From contig NZ_JAFIDN010000003.1 of NCBI RefSeq assembly GCF_017921895.1, positions 248,001-312,000 of the forward strand: a stretch of DNA of 64,000 bases, in the 5' to 3' direction. This DNA is from Natronogracilivirga saccharolytica (lineage in GTDB: Bacteria; Bacteroidota; Rhodothermia; Balneolales; Natronogracilivirgulaceae). Shown here piece by piece: positions 16,864 to 26,239 of the stretch. Each line of letters begins with the position of its first letter. Within the stretch, counting starts at the first letter, position 1. The position numbers and the translations under genes are program-made. The notes beneath the pieces are model-generated. The model was not told where the DNA came from. It did not search any database and saw only the letters and a program-made list of their open reading frames with translations.

Positions 16864-17217
16864 TTATTCCGAATCCTGAAATTGCAGCAGGGTCATGACA
16901 TGTTTCTTGTAACGCACCAGGGCATTTCGTCCTTTGTTGGTCAGGGCTATCATTTTTTGCGGCCGTTTGCCGCTGTGCAGTGTTCGTGTGATAATATAAC
17001 CCGATTCTTCCAGAACCTGAATTTGTTTGCCGATATTTCCGTCCGTGGCTTTTACGGTGTTTTTCAGCGTTGAAAAGTCAATTTCTTCCGAATAGGCAAT
17101 CGATGAGAGCATGGCAAGACGGAGCCGGTTGTGGATGACTTTGTCAATTTTGTTGTAGTCAAATATGATGTATTTCGGACGTCGCATGAGAAGGTCCATT
17201 GAGTACGCAACAGGCAT
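16864..17217 (-). CDS. Winged-helix regulator (HTH_34-like)
   Basis: The 117-residue protein consists almost entirely of one winged-helix domain: DKVIHNRLRLAMLSSIAY, then EIDFSTLKNTVKATDGNIGK as the recognition region, then a wing around SGKRPQKMIALTNKGRNAL. This is the layout of small ArsR/PadR/MarR-like regulators classed as winged-helix HTH_34. A shorter start at the ATG of MDLLMRRPK is possible. It is divergent from the sugar-kinase gene with 85 bp between starts and may control it. No ligand domain is visible. Confidence 0.75.
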   Translation of the reverse strand: MPVAYSMDLLMRRPKYIIFDYNKIDKVIHNRLRLAMLSSIAYSEEIDFSTLKNTVKATDGNIGKQIQVLEESGYIITRTLHSGKRPQKMIALTNKGRNALVRYKKHVMTLLQFQDSE

Positions 17218-17302
17218 TCACTGATATGGACTAAAATTTGTATCTTGTCGCGGTCAGAATCAATCAGAATCAGAAAAGAATCAGAATTAAAATTTAATTT
17301 GA

Positions 17303-18220
17303 ATGAGTGTACTTGTAGTAGGATCCGTGGCATACGACGGCATTGAAGCACCCACCGGCAAAGTTGACCGGACCCTCGGCGGTTCGGCAACGTATATTTC
17401 CCTGGCATCACGTTATTTTGCCAATCCGGTACGGCTGGTCGGCACGGTAGGGTATGACTTTGAAGAAAGCGATAAAAAGCTGTTCAGGGACAAGGGGATT
17501 GACCTGGAGGGGTTCAAAGTTGATGAAGACGGCAAAACGTTTTTCTGGCAGGGCCGCTACCATGAGAATATGAACAGCCGGGACACACTCGATACCCAGC
17601 TGAATGTATTTGAACATTTCGATCCCGTCATTCCGGAAGTATACCGCGGAAGCCGCATCGTCTGTCTTGGCAACATCGACCCGTCACTGCAGCTGAAAGT
17701 GCTTGACCAGGTGCGCCAGCCCAAGCTGACCATCTGTGATACCATGAACTTCTGGATTTCCGGTGCCCGTGAGGCTCTGGAAGAGACGATTTCGCGTGTG
17801 GATGTACTCATCATCAACGATGAAGAAGCCAGGGAGATCACCGGTGAATCGAACCTCGTCAAGTGTGCCAAGATGATCAGAAAAAAAGGGGTGAAATACC
17901 TGATCATCAAAAAAGGAGAACACGGCGCCCATCTCTACTCCGATCAGGAGGTTTTTGCCGCACCGGCCTATCCGATGTCGCAGATCACTGATCCCACCGG
18001 CGCCGGAGATACATTCATGGGCGGCTTTGCCGGATGGCTTTCGTTCAGCGATCGCATCAATGAGGAAAATCTGCGCCGAGCGGTCGTCTACGGTTCGGTC
18101 ATGGCCAGCTTCTGTGTCGAAAAATTCGGGGCAGACCGGCTGCGCGAACTGACACGGTTCGACATCGACCGCCGTTATGATGCGTTTCGCAAACTAAGTG
18201 TCATTCCGCCGAGGATCTGA
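17303..18220 (+). CDS. PfkB-family sugar/nucleoside kinase
   Basis: This 305-residue ribokinase-like enzyme phosphorylates a sugar, nucleoside or similar alcohol with ATP in the cytosol. The N-terminal motif is LVVGSVAYDGIEAP with GGSATYIS. The C-terminal signature DPTGAGDTFMGGFAG carries the catalytic aspartate (GAGD) and anion hole. Substrate cannot be read from sequence. The rdgB gene follows after two bases, so the pair is one operon. A TATCTTG element 57 bases upstream may be the -10 region, but no matching -35 was seen. Confidence 0.85.
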   Translation: MSVLVVGSVAYDGIEAPTGKVDRTLGGSATYISLASRYFANPVRLVGTVGYDFEESDKKLFRDKGIDLEGFKVDEDGKTFFWQGRYHENMNSRDTLDTQLNVFEHFDPVIPEVYRGSRIVCLGNIDPSLQLKVLDQVRQPKLTICDTMNFWISGAREALEETISRVDVLIINDEEAREITGESNLVKCAKMIRKKGVKYLIIKKGEHGAHLYSDQEVFAAPAYPMSQITDPTGAGDTFMGGFAGWLSFSDRINEENLRRAVVYGSVMASFCVEKFGADRLRELTRFDIDRRYDAFRKLSVIPPRI

Positions 18221-18222
18221 TC

Positions 18223-18834
18223 ATGACATTCGCTGTACGCAAAAATACGCTGGTGCTGGCAACCGGCAATCCCGACAAAGTCGCTGAAATTGATGCTCTG
18301 CTCAGGGACAAAGGCTGGATCGTCCGCCCGTTGAAAGACCTCGCGGGAAGTGTGGATATCGACGAAACCGGAACCACACTTCAGGAAAATGCAGCGATTA
18401 AGGCGCGCTTTGTGCACAAACTGACGGGCAAACCCGCACTGGCTGATGACACCGGCCTGGAGGTAGATGCCCTTGACGGGCATCCCGGAGTTTACTCCGC
18501 ACGCTATGCGGGTCCGGAAGCCACTGCATCAGACAACAGGAAAAAATTGCTGGATGAGCTTGGCGATGTTACCGATCCGCAGTCACGCAAGGCCCGGTTC
18601 CGCACGGTGATTGCCTTTGTCGATGATTCGGGCGAGGAGTTTTTCGAAGGCGTATGCGAGGGGCATATTACCACCGGAGAGCGGGGCGACGGAGGATTCG
18701 GCTATGACCCTGTTTTTCAGCCCGATCATCCGGCCGGCGGCAATTTGACCTTCGCCGAAATGGATGCAGACACGAAAAACAGGATCAGTCACCGGGGAAA
18801 GGCGCTTCAGAATTTTCTTAAACGATTTCCTTGA
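18223..18834 (+). CDS. rdgB: XTP/dITP diphosphatase (RdgB/HAM1)
   Basis: The 203-residue protein removes pyrophosphate from non-canonical purine triphosphates (dITP, XTP), keeping them out of DNA and RNA. Conserved segments are LVLATGNPDKVAEI, ETGTTLQENAAIKA, ALADDTGLEVDALDG with the catalytic Asp pair, GHPGVYSARYAG, GDGGFGYDPVFQP and KNRISHRGKAL. Length is normal. It starts two bases after the kinase stop. Its last 17 bases overlap the convergent nagB-like gene, so the two mRNAs are complementary at their ends. Confidence 0.93.
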   Translation: MTFAVRKNTLVLATGNPDKVAEIDALLRDKGWIVRPLKDLAGSVDIDETGTTLQENAAIKARFVHKLTGKPALADDTGLEVDALDGHPGVYSARYAGPEATASDNRKKLLDELGDVTDPQSRKARFRTVIAFVDDSGEEFFEGVCEGHITTGERGDGGFGYDPVFQPDHPAGGNLTFAEMDADTKNRISHRGKALQNFLKRFP

Positions 18835-20755
18835 TGCCCGGAATCCACCGGACAAACGCTTCAATGGCTTCATACTCCGCCATGCCCAGCTTGTCGTAAA
18901 GCTCGGCAGTTCCGCGGTTGCGGTCTTCGGCCCGCTGCCAGAACTCACGCTTGTCACTTCCCGGGAACGCCACATTATCCTTTTGTGACTGGTGCTTGAA
19001 AATGGCCCGGCGCTTTCTGGCCAGCTCATCCGGACTAATCGGTACAGCCATTTCAATCTGGTCGATGTCCCACTCATGCCATGCTCCGCGGTACAGCCAC
19101 ACAAAGCAATCTTTGTACCATGACTTGTCCGATGAGCGGCGGATGGATTCCATGACCGCATCCAGGCAGACCTTGTGGGTTCCGTGCGGATCTGCCAGAT
19201 CACCTGCGGCATAGACCTGATGCGGCTTGACCTTGTCAAGCAGCGCCTTGGTCAGTGCAATATCATCTTCGCCCAGCGGGCTCTTCTGAACCTGGCCGGT
19301 TTCATAAAACGGCAGGTTCTGGAAATGGATCTGCTCATCCGGCAATCCGCAGAAGTGGGCTGCGGCACGGGCTTCTGCCTGCCTGACCAGCCCCTTGATC
19401 TGACGCAGTTCCGGAATATCCACATCCCCCGGCCTCTTGGTCTTCAGAAAATCCTGGATTTTCCGGAATATCTTTTCGGCTTCCTCACCTTTCAGGTCAA
19501 ACTCTTTGGCATACACGCGCACAAAATCAGCGAAACGGACGGCATCTTCGTCCAGCACGGCAATGTTGCCGGAAGTCTGGTAGGCAACATGCACCTCATG
19601 GCCCTGATCGATCAGCCGCAGGAATGTACCGCCCATGGAGATCACGTCATCATCAGGGTGCGGGCTGAAAACAAGCACCCGCTTCGGGAACGGTGCGGCA
19701 CGCTCGGGACGGTTGGAGTCATCGGCGTTAGGTTTGCCGCCCGGCCATCCGGTAATGGTATGCTGCACCTCGTTGAAAATCTTGATATTGATGTTGTAGG
19801 CCGGTCCGTGTTCGGTCACCAGTTCGCCAAGTCCGTTTTCCGTGTAATCTTCATCGGTCAGCTTCAGAATCGGCTTGTCGAGTTTCTGGCACAGCCAGAC
19901 CACACCGGAGCGGATCATCCGGTCATCCCAGTCGACCGATCCCACCAGCCACGGATTCTTGAACCGGGTCAGTTCGCTGCTTGCGGATTTGTCCAGAAAA
20001 ATGGTTGTATTGGGATGGTCCTGGAGGAATGTTGCCGGCACGGATTCGGAAACATCACCCTCAACCGTCCGCTGAATGATTGATGCTTTACCGGCACCGT
20101 ATGCCATCAGAATGATTCTGCGGGCGTCAAGGATGGTGGCGACGCCCATGGTGATGGCGTTGCGGGGCACAAAGCGCTCTTCAAAAAAGTCACTTGCAGC
20201 ATCAATCCGGGTAGCCTTGTCCAGAGTAACCAGGCGTGTGTGGGACTCACGGGATGATCCCGGCTCATTGAATCCGATGTGTCCGGTACGCCCGATGCCC
20301 AGCAGCTGAATGTCGATCCCGCCGGCTTCCCGGATTTTTTTCTCGTACTCCTGGCAGTAATCGAAGACATCCTCCCGGTCAATCGTGCCGTCAGGTATGT
20401 GCACATTGTTTTTATCGATGTCGATATGGTCAAAAAGCTTCTCGTCCATAAAACGCACATAACTCTGCGCCTGTCCGGGATCCATCGGGTAATACTCATC
20501 GAGATTGAACGTGATGACGTTTGAAAAGCTCAGGCCCTCTTCCTTGTGCAGCTTGATCAGTTCGGCATACACTTCTTTCGGGGTTGATCCCGTGGCCAGT
20601 CCCAGCACAATATGGCGGTCTTCCTGCTGCCTTTTTTTGATCATATCCGCAATTTCGCGGGCGATCAGTTCGGATGATTCTTCGGGTTTGTTGAAAACCC
20701 TCGTTGCAATCTTTTCGTATTGCTGAAGTTCTCTGTTGGCTAATAACTCGGACAT
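18818..20755 (-). CDS. nagB: Glucosamine-6-phosphate deaminase fused to a PIG-L/LmbE deacetylase domain
   Basis: The 645-residue protein has two parts. Residues 1-330 are NagB-like: LGLATGSTPKEVY, general base D86 in FNLDEYY, and GHIGFNEP with H159 and E164. E. coli has D141 in GNDGH; here GRTGH has Thr157. Residues 357-645 are a PIG-L/LmbE zinc deacetylase, with the metal site SPHPDDD (364-370) and a later DPHGTHK. NagB turns glucosamine-6-phosphate into fructose-6-phosphate and ammonia; the second domain could supply it by removing an acetyl or other N-acyl group. This fusion is known in Bacteroidota. It fits amino-sugar use alongside the AGE-type epimerase encoded at 22135. Confidence 0.9.
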   Translation of the reverse strand: MSELLANRELQQYEKIATRVFNKPEESSELIAREIADMIKKRQQEDRHIVLGLATGSTPKEVYAELIKLHKEEGLSFSNVITFNLDEYYPMDPGQAQSYVRFMDEKLFDHIDIDKNNVHIPDGTIDREDVFDYCQEYEKKIREAGGIDIQLLGIGRTGHIGFNEPGSSRESHTRLVTLDKATRIDAASDFFEERFVPRNAITMGVATILDARRIILMAYGAGKASIIQRTVEGDVSESVPATFLQDHPNTTIFLDKSASSELTRFKNPWLVGSVDWDDRMIRSGVVWLCQKLDKPILKLTDEDYTENGLGELVTEHGPAYNINIKIFNEVQHTITGWPGGKPNADDSNRPERAAPFPKRVLVFSPHPDDDVISMGGTFLRLIDQGHEVHVAYQTSGNIAVLDEDAVRFADFVRVYAKEFDLKGEEAEKIFRKIQDFLKTKRPGDVDIPELRQIKGLVRQAEARAAAHFCGLPDEQIHFQNLPFYETGQVQKSPLGEDDIALTKALLDKVKPHQVYAAGDLADPHGTHKVCLDAVMESIRRSSDKSWYKDCFVWLYRGAWHEWDIDQIEMAVPISPDELARKRRAIFKHQSQKDNVAFPGSDKREFWQRAEDRNRGTAELYDKLGMAEYEAIEAFVRWIPGIKEIV

Positions 20756-21137
20756 AAATAATAATTGTTAGAAGTTGTTGTGATCGGGGGTGCTTCCATC
20801 AATGGCAATCTTGCTTATTTTAAAAAACACAACTGTTTGAAAGCCCTCATCGTCCCTGTATAATTAATCTGCAAAATTACGATGTGCGCCTCTCAATAGC
20901 AAGTTGAGGCCGCCTGCCGGAGAAGCCGGAAGCTCCTGAAACGGAATCCTTTTTGAAAGAAAAACCGGAAGTGCGATATTGCCTGAAACAGTTATCCGTA
21001 TCAGCAGGATCAGGGAAATATACCGGCAGTGTGGTTGTGGTGCCGAGCGTCACGACCGGCTGCGGCTTGCCTGCCGTGGCTTCAGACCGCTGCTGTGATT
21101 CAGAATCAGGACAAATATTTGACAGAGGAGCAAACGT
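20756..21137. other. Divergent intergenic region, no gene seen
   Basis: These 382 bases separate the divergent nagB fusion and DUF4434 genes. The nagB-proximal 120 bases are AT-rich and probably hold its promoter. No convincing small gene, riboswitch or repeat was found. Confidence 0.5.
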
Positions 21138-22052
21138 ATGAAAAAAGTCATTACAGGGACCTTCCTGGATGAAATAACCCACGACATTCCGTCACAGAAC
21201 TGGGGACCCGAAGAATGGGCCCGTGACTTTGACAACATGAAATCGGTCGGTATTGACACCGTGATCCTGATCCGCGCCGGCTATGGCCAGCAGGCAACTT
21301 TTGAATCCGGTGTTCTGAAAAAAGAGATGAACACCCTTCCGGTCTATACCGATCTTGTGGATCTGTTTCTGGGTGAAGCCGAACGATGCGGCATGGATTT
21401 TTTCTTCGGTACCTACGACTCCGGGACCTACTGGATTAATGGCAAATATCAGAAAGAGACCGACATCAACCGGGCATTCTGCGATGAGGTTATCGAAAAG
21501 TACGGGCACCGGAATGCATTCAAAGGATGGTATATCTCCCATGAAATCAACACCTTTGACGAGGGGATGATGAACGTCTATGAGCAGCTCTCCGGCCATC
21601 TGAAAGGCCTCAAGGACCTGCCCATTTTTATCTCTCCCTACGTCAAGGGCGTCAAGCAGTTCGGTGAAGAGGCCATCAGTCTGGATCAGCATGTCAGGGA
21701 ATGGAGTGAGGTATTCGCCCGCCTCGAAGGGATCGTCGATATCGTTGCCTTTCAGGACGGGCAGGTGGGGCTGCATGAGCTGGAGGACTATCTTCGTGTC
21801 AACGGAGAGCTGGCAGCCAGACACGGTCTGCAAAGCTGGAGCAATGTAGAGTCATTCGACCGCGACATGCCCATAAAGTTTCCTCCCATCGCATGGCCGA
21901 AAATGCAGTACAAAATGGAGTCGGCCCTCCGGTCAAATGTGGACAAGCTCATTACATTTGAATTCTCCCATTTCATGAGTCCGAACTCGATGTATCCTTC
22001 GGCCCATACATTGTTCAGGCGGTATCTGGAATGGCTGGACAAACAACGATAA
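21138..22052 (+). CDS. DUF4434 TIM-barrel protein, glycosidase-like
   Basis: The 304-residue protein starts at ATG 21138 behind GAGGAG. It begins ITGTFLDEITHDIPSQNWGP and continues EWARDFDNMKSVGIDTVILI, the entry to a DUF4434 TIM barrel related to glycoside-hydrolase clans. The GWYISHEIN segment (about residue 133) supplies a conserved glutamate on a barrel strand, and DIVAFQDGQVG lies near another. No signal peptide is visible, so it acts in the cytosol. It is followed by an AGE-type epimerase gene after 82 bp, suggesting a shared sugar pathway. The reaction is unknown. Confidence 0.75.
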   Translation: MKKVITGTFLDEITHDIPSQNWGPEEWARDFDNMKSVGIDTVILIRAGYGQQATFESGVLKKEMNTLPVYTDLVDLFLGEAERCGMDFFFGTYDSGTYWINGKYQKETDINRAFCDEVIEKYGHRNAFKGWYISHEINTFDEGMMNVYEQLSGHLKGLKDLPIFISPYVKGVKQFGEEAISLDQHVREWSEVFARLEGIVDIVAFQDGQVGLHELEDYLRVNGELAARHGLQSWSNVESFDRDMPIKFPPIAWPKMQYKMESALRSNVDKLITFEFSHFMSPNSMYPSAHTLFRRYLEWLDKQR

Positions 22053-22134
22053 TCTTGCCTGACATTGCAATTGCATCCATGAACAATGCCGGCTGACGGA
22101 AAAGGTCCGGTAACCTCCATAAAAAACCGAAATT

Positions 22135-23313
22135 ATGACAAAGGATAATATCGCAGCGTACCGCAGACAGTTTGAAAACGAACTCTTCACTCATGTCGTC
22201 CCGTTCTGGGAAAAACACTCGCCGGACCGTGAAAATGGAGGATATTTCAACTGTCTTGACCGGGACGGCACGGTCTACGATACCAGAAAACATATCTGGC
22301 TGCAGGGGCGGCAGGCCTGGATGTTCAGCACGCTCTACCGTACCGTGGACCGGAAGCAGGAATGGCTGGATCTTGCGGAGTCGGGTGTCCGTTTCCTGCG
22401 GGATCACGCCAGGCGCTACGACGGCAGAGTTTACTTTTCGATGACGGCTGATGGCAAGCCGGTCTACATGCAGCGTAAAATTTTCTCAGAGTGCTTTTAT
22501 ACCATGGCCATGGCCGGTTACGGACATGCCACAGGAGAGTCCCCCTATCTCAATGAGGCCCGCAGGCAGCTGGAAAAAGTCTGGGACTGGTCGAAGGATC
22601 TCAGCAAGGTCGGGCGGCCGCTTTATGACGGCGAAACTCCGGCACAGGCGCTTGCCATTCCGATGATACTGCTGAACCTGATCGAGGAGGTGACGCTCGG
22701 CGAAAGCGGTGAATACGATGAGGAGATCAGAGAGTGCATCCGGCGTATGCTGCTGCATGTTCATAAAGAGCGGCAGCTGGTTTTTGAAACGGTTGCTCCC
22801 GACGGAAGCTTTATCGACAATCCTGACGGCCGTTTCCTGAATCCGGGGCATGCCATTGAGGCAGGCTGGTTCCTTCAGCACTGGGCGCGGCGGCTCGGTG
22901 ATGACGAGCTGTCACAAACGGCAGCCGACATGGTCCGCTGGTCGTTCCGTAACGGATGGGACCAGGAGCATGGAGGTATCTATTATTTTCTGGATTCTGA
23001 GGGGTATTCGCCGGTGCCTCTGGAGTGGTCTATGAAACTGTGGTGGCCCCATTGTGAAGCAATGTATGCCCATCTGCTGAACTTCAGGCTTTTCAGCGAC
23101 AAGGCGGACTGGCAGGCATTCAGTCAGGTCACCGATTATACCTTTTCCCACTTCCCGGATCACAAGTTAGGGGAATGGTACGGCTATCTGGACCGTTACG
23201 GGCATGTTACACACAGATTCAAAGGAGGACCCTACAAAGGCTGTTTTCATGTTCCGCGCGCATTGCTGCTGTGCTGGCAAACGCTGAAAGAGATGGAAAC
23301 GGCGTCCGGGTAG
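22135..23313 (+). CDS. AGE-family (N-acylglucosamine 2-epimerase-like) sugar isomerase
   Basis: The 392-residue alpha/alpha-barrel protein has normal length for the AGE superfamily, which interconverts N-acetylglucosamine/N-acetylmannosamine, mannose/fructose or cellobiose/glucosyl-mannose. Typical segments are GGYFNCLDRDGTVYD, KHIWLQGRQAWMFS, FSECFYTMAMAGY, NPGHAIEAGWFL, GGIYYFLDSEG and MKLWWPHCEAMYA, which carry the conserved Arg, His and Glu residues of the active site. No signal peptide is seen. Substrate is uncertain; the amino-sugar deaminase and mannosidase-family genes in the window make mannose or N-acyl-hexosamine plausible. Confidence 0.88.
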   Translation: MTKDNIAAYRRQFENELFTHVVPFWEKHSPDRENGGYFNCLDRDGTVYDTRKHIWLQGRQAWMFSTLYRTVDRKQEWLDLAESGVRFLRDHARRYDGRVYFSMTADGKPVYMQRKIFSECFYTMAMAGYGHATGESPYLNEARRQLEKVWDWSKDLSKVGRPLYDGETPAQALAIPMILLNLIEEVTLGESGEYDEEIRECIRRMLLHVHKERQLVFETVAPDGSFIDNPDGRFLNPGHAIEAGWFLQHWARRLGDDELSQTAADMVRWSFRNGWDQEHGGIYYFLDSEGYSPVPLEWSMKLWWPHCEAMYAHLLNFRLFSDKADWQAFSQVTDYTFSHFPDHKLGEWYGYLDRYGHVTHRFKGGPYKGCFHVPRALLLCWQTLKEMETASG

Positions 23314-23456
23314 GATATCCGCAGAAAATGCGATGAATGTAATGGCAGGCTGCAACCCGCGGCCTTTTAATTCCGTATTATCCGGGATGTTTTTGATGTT
23401 TACCGGGTCTGCCGGCAACGACAGACACTATTCCTGCAATAACTAACCCATTGATC

Positions 23457-25976
23457 ATGAGACCACTGTTTGCTGCTGTTTTTTTTATAACTGTATTTGC
23501 ACTGAGCGCCGGTTTCAGTGCTGCGACGGCACAGAATAATTCAGGCAACTCAGAATCTGAACCGATTCAGGAAGTTACCGTTCCCGAAATCGGATTCGAA
23601 CGATATCACGAGCGAAATGAGTTTCTGATGGCCTCCCCGGGCGCCATTCGCTTTGGCCTCTACGGATACGACAATCCCGCCATGCTGCAGCATATTCACG
23701 ACCCCGATTTTGCTCTGCACTGGACTTCTGATGACTTTGTCGGTGAATCCAGCCGGTTCGGGGCTTTTCTGGGAACACCGGGCTCCTCATTTTCCTTCGT
23801 CCGGAATGACCTTTTCGGCCAGGAATATCGTGACTACCGGGTCGCGCTGGGCGGCGGTACCGATGCGGCTTCAGCAGGATTTGCAATAAACTGGTACCGG
23901 GGTGATACCGATATGCTCGACCTGAGCACCAATGTCACATTTGGCACGCTTTTCCGTCCCGCTTCCCGACTTTCGGTCGGATTGACGGGTACAACCACTT
24001 TTGATACCGAGTATTCTGAAGCCGTTGCCGATGTGGCTATCCGTCCGCTCGGAACCCCGCTGCTGACGGTTTTCGGCGATTTTGCCATTGATCAGGATTT
24101 CAGAAGCATATCCGACGGCCGATGGTCTGCCGGTGCCGCATTTGAGCTCATGCCCGGCCTTCGCTTCACCGGCCGCTACATCGACGATCTGGGAATTACC
24201 GCCGGAATCCAGTTCAGCCTGGGCCGCACAGGGGTAAGCTACCAGTCCCATATGGATACCGACGGCAACCACAGATACAACTCCTACAGCATCCGCGCCG
24301 GCGCGCTGGACCGCAACATCTTCGACAGCTATTTCCGCAAGAATCGCAACTATGTGGATATCGATGCCCGCGGATCACTGCCGTATCAGACCTTCCGGTT
24401 TTTTGATGAACGGAAAACCTATCTCAAAACACTCGACCAGATTCATGAGGCAGCCAAAGATCCGTCGGTTTCCGGCGTAGTGATCAATACCAAGCGCCTG
24501 TCCCTTGACCATGCCAAGTCCTGGGAAATGCGCAAGGCGCTGCAGGATCTCCGGGATTCCGGGAAGAAAGTAGTGGTTTATATTGAGCGCGGCGGAATGA
24601 ATACCCTGCATTTGGCCTCGGTCGCTGATCATGTGGTTATGGATCCGATGGGCGGCTTGACAATCCCGGGTTTTGTCATGGGCACCACCTACATTGCCGA
24701 CCTGCTTGAATCCGTTGGCATCGGAGTGGATGAATTCCGTGAGATGGATTATAAATCCGCCTTTGAAGCGCTATCCCGCACGGAAATGTCCGAGGCTGAC
24801 CGCGAGCAGCGGGAACGCATTCTGGACGGCATGTACGATCTGGTCAGAACCGATGTCACAAGCGGCCGGGATATTACCGATGAGGATTTTGACGCCCTGA
24901 TTGACGGAGGCATTGCACTCTCTCCGCGCGATCTTCTGGATGCCGGTATCGTGGATGTACTGGCACGTGATACGGATATCGACGATATCATCAATGAGCT
25001 GGAGGGCCGAAGGCAGGATCGTATCAAGCCGGGTCAGCTCTACGCCTACAATAAACCCCGCGATGACCAGTGGGGGCCGACCAATAAAATTGCAGTGCTC
25101 TATGCCGAAGGGCCAACCATGAACGAAACCGGCATCCGGGCCCGCAAGCTTTCCGAAGCTATACGCGATGCCCGCCGCGACCGTTCGGTCAAGGCCGTAG
25201 TGCTGCGTGCCGACTCACCGGGCGGTGATGCGCTGGCCTCGGATCTGGTTGCCGAAGAAATCAGGAAGACATCCGAAGAAAAACCGGTTATAGTCTCAAT
25301 GGGCGCTGTGGCGGCATCCGGCGGTTACTGGATATCCATGTATGCCGACACCATTGTGGCCGCACCCAATACCATTACCGGCAGCATCGGCGTGATCGGC
25401 GGCTGGCTGTGGGATGACGGCATGAGTGATCACCTGAGGCTGCATACCGATCATGTACAGCGCGGAAAGTCAGCCGATCTCGGATTCGGGCCCACACTGC
25501 CTCTCGTCGGGCTCAGCCTTCCGAACCGGCCGCTGGCTGATGATGAGCGCGAGGCGCTGGTCGGACGCATGACCGGGCTGTATGATCAGTTCATTCAGAA
25601 AGTAGCTGATGGCAGGAATGCGGAATTTGACGAAATTAAGGACGTTTCCGCCGGAAGGGTATGGACGGGTGCCGATGCCATGGAGCGGAAACTGGTCGAT
25701 GAAATGGGCAGCCTCTACACGGCAATAGAAATTGCCATGGAAAAGGCCGGCCTGACTGCAGACGACAAGATCGAATTTGTTGAAGGTCCGGATGCCTTGC
25801 CGTTCTCGCTGGGATTGCTGTTCAGGGGTGTTTTTGGCTCGGAAGCCCCGGAAGTCGAAAGAAAAGATCCGGCCAGGGAGTACCTTGAGCTGATGATCGA
25901 AAACAATGCAACCCCGCTTGTCATCATGCCGTTTGAATACTTCAGCTGGATGTACTATCTGAATCCGCCGCAGTGA
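23457..25976 (+). CDS. sppA: SppA-type serine protease fused to an N-terminal barrel-like domain
   Basis: ATG 23457 (MRPLFAAVFFITVFALS) is chosen over a TTG two codons earlier, giving 839 residues with a signal peptide ending near TAQ. Residues 40-300 alternate polar and hydrophobic residues with frequent Gly and aromatics (FAINWYRGDTDMLDL, SVGLTGTTTF), like an outer-membrane beta-barrel. Residues 300-800 are a tandem S49 peptidase of the 67K SppA type. The Lys/Ser dyad is K433 (MDYKSAF) and S621 (AASGGYW), 188 residues apart against 200 in E. coli. SppA cleaves leftover signal peptides in the inner membrane. The barrel-like front instead suggests outer-membrane or periplasmic placement, which is inference. 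Confidence 0.85.
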   Translation: MRPLFAAVFFITVFALSAGFSAATAQNNSGNSESEPIQEVTVPEIGFERYHERNEFLMASPGAIRFGLYGYDNPAMLQHIHDPDFALHWTSDDFVGESSRFGAFLGTPGSSFSFVRNDLFGQEYRDYRVALGGGTDAASAGFAINWYRGDTDMLDLSTNVTFGTLFRPASRLSVGLTGTTTFDTEYSEAVADVAIRPLGTPLLTVFGDFAIDQDFRSISDGRWSAGAAFELMPGLRFTGRYIDDLGITAGIQFSLGRTGVSYQSHMDTDGNHRYNSYSIRAGALDRNIFDSYFRKNRNYVDIDARGSLPYQTFRFFDERKTYLKTLDQIHEAAKDPSVSGVVINTKRLSLDHAKSWEMRKALQDLRDSGKKVVVYIERGGMNTLHLASVADHVVMDPMGGLTIPGFVMGTTYIADLLESVGIGVDEFREMDYKSAFEALSRTEMSEADREQRERILDGMYDLVRTDVTSGRDITDEDFDALIDGGIALSPRDLLDAGIVDVLARDTDIDDIINELEGRRQDRIKPGQLYAYNKPRDDQWGPTNKIAVLYAEGPTMNETGIRARKLSEAIRDARRDRSVKAVVLRADSPGGDALASDLVAEEIRKTSEEKPVIVSMGAVAASGGYWISMYADTIVAAPNTITGSIGVIGGWLWDDGMSDHLRLHTDHVQRGKSADLGFGPTLPLVGLSLPNRPLADDEREALVGRMTGLYDQFIQKVADGRNAEFDEIKDVSAGRVWTGADAMERKLVDEMGSLYTAIEIAMEKAGLTADDKIEFVEGPDALPFSLGLLFRGVFGSEAPEVERKDPAREYLELMIENNATPLVIMPFEYFSWMYYLNPPQ

Positions 25977-26096
25977 TTTTTTTACATGGTTTCAGAGAAA
26001 ACGGCAGATTAGAGAAATCAGGCAGCTGGAAGATAATACAGGCACTTAAAACAGACATCTGCCAGATAAAACTGCCAGATAAAAACTGACATAAAA

Positions 26097-26129
26097 AAAG
26101 GCCGGCTTCCACTTCGGAGACCGGCCTTT
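26097..26129. terminator. Bidirectional hairpin terminator
   Basis: AAAGGCCGG (26097-26105) pairs with CCGGCCTTT (26121-26129), with an inner TCC/GGA pairing. The T-run is stronger on the minus strand. It separates the converging sppA and T9SS-cargo genes. Confidence 0.85.
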
Positions 26130-26239
26130 CTGTTTATAAGCCAGTTGATACAAACGCTCTGGAGCGTATCTGTTTCTGGGTGCTGAATTCGTAACGGAAC
26201 GGGTGTCTTCCAACACCACGGTCCGTCAGAATACAAACC

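Noticed and set aside
19175-20083. 302-codon plus-strand frame opposite the NagB fusion
   Set aside because: The minus strand has intact NagB and PIG-L motifs through this stretch; the plus frame has none.
26051-26088. CTGCCAGATAAAA repeated twice before a terminator, considered as a CRISPR-like or attachment repeat
   Set aside because: Only two adjacent copies without spacers or mobility genes; likely a small local duplication.
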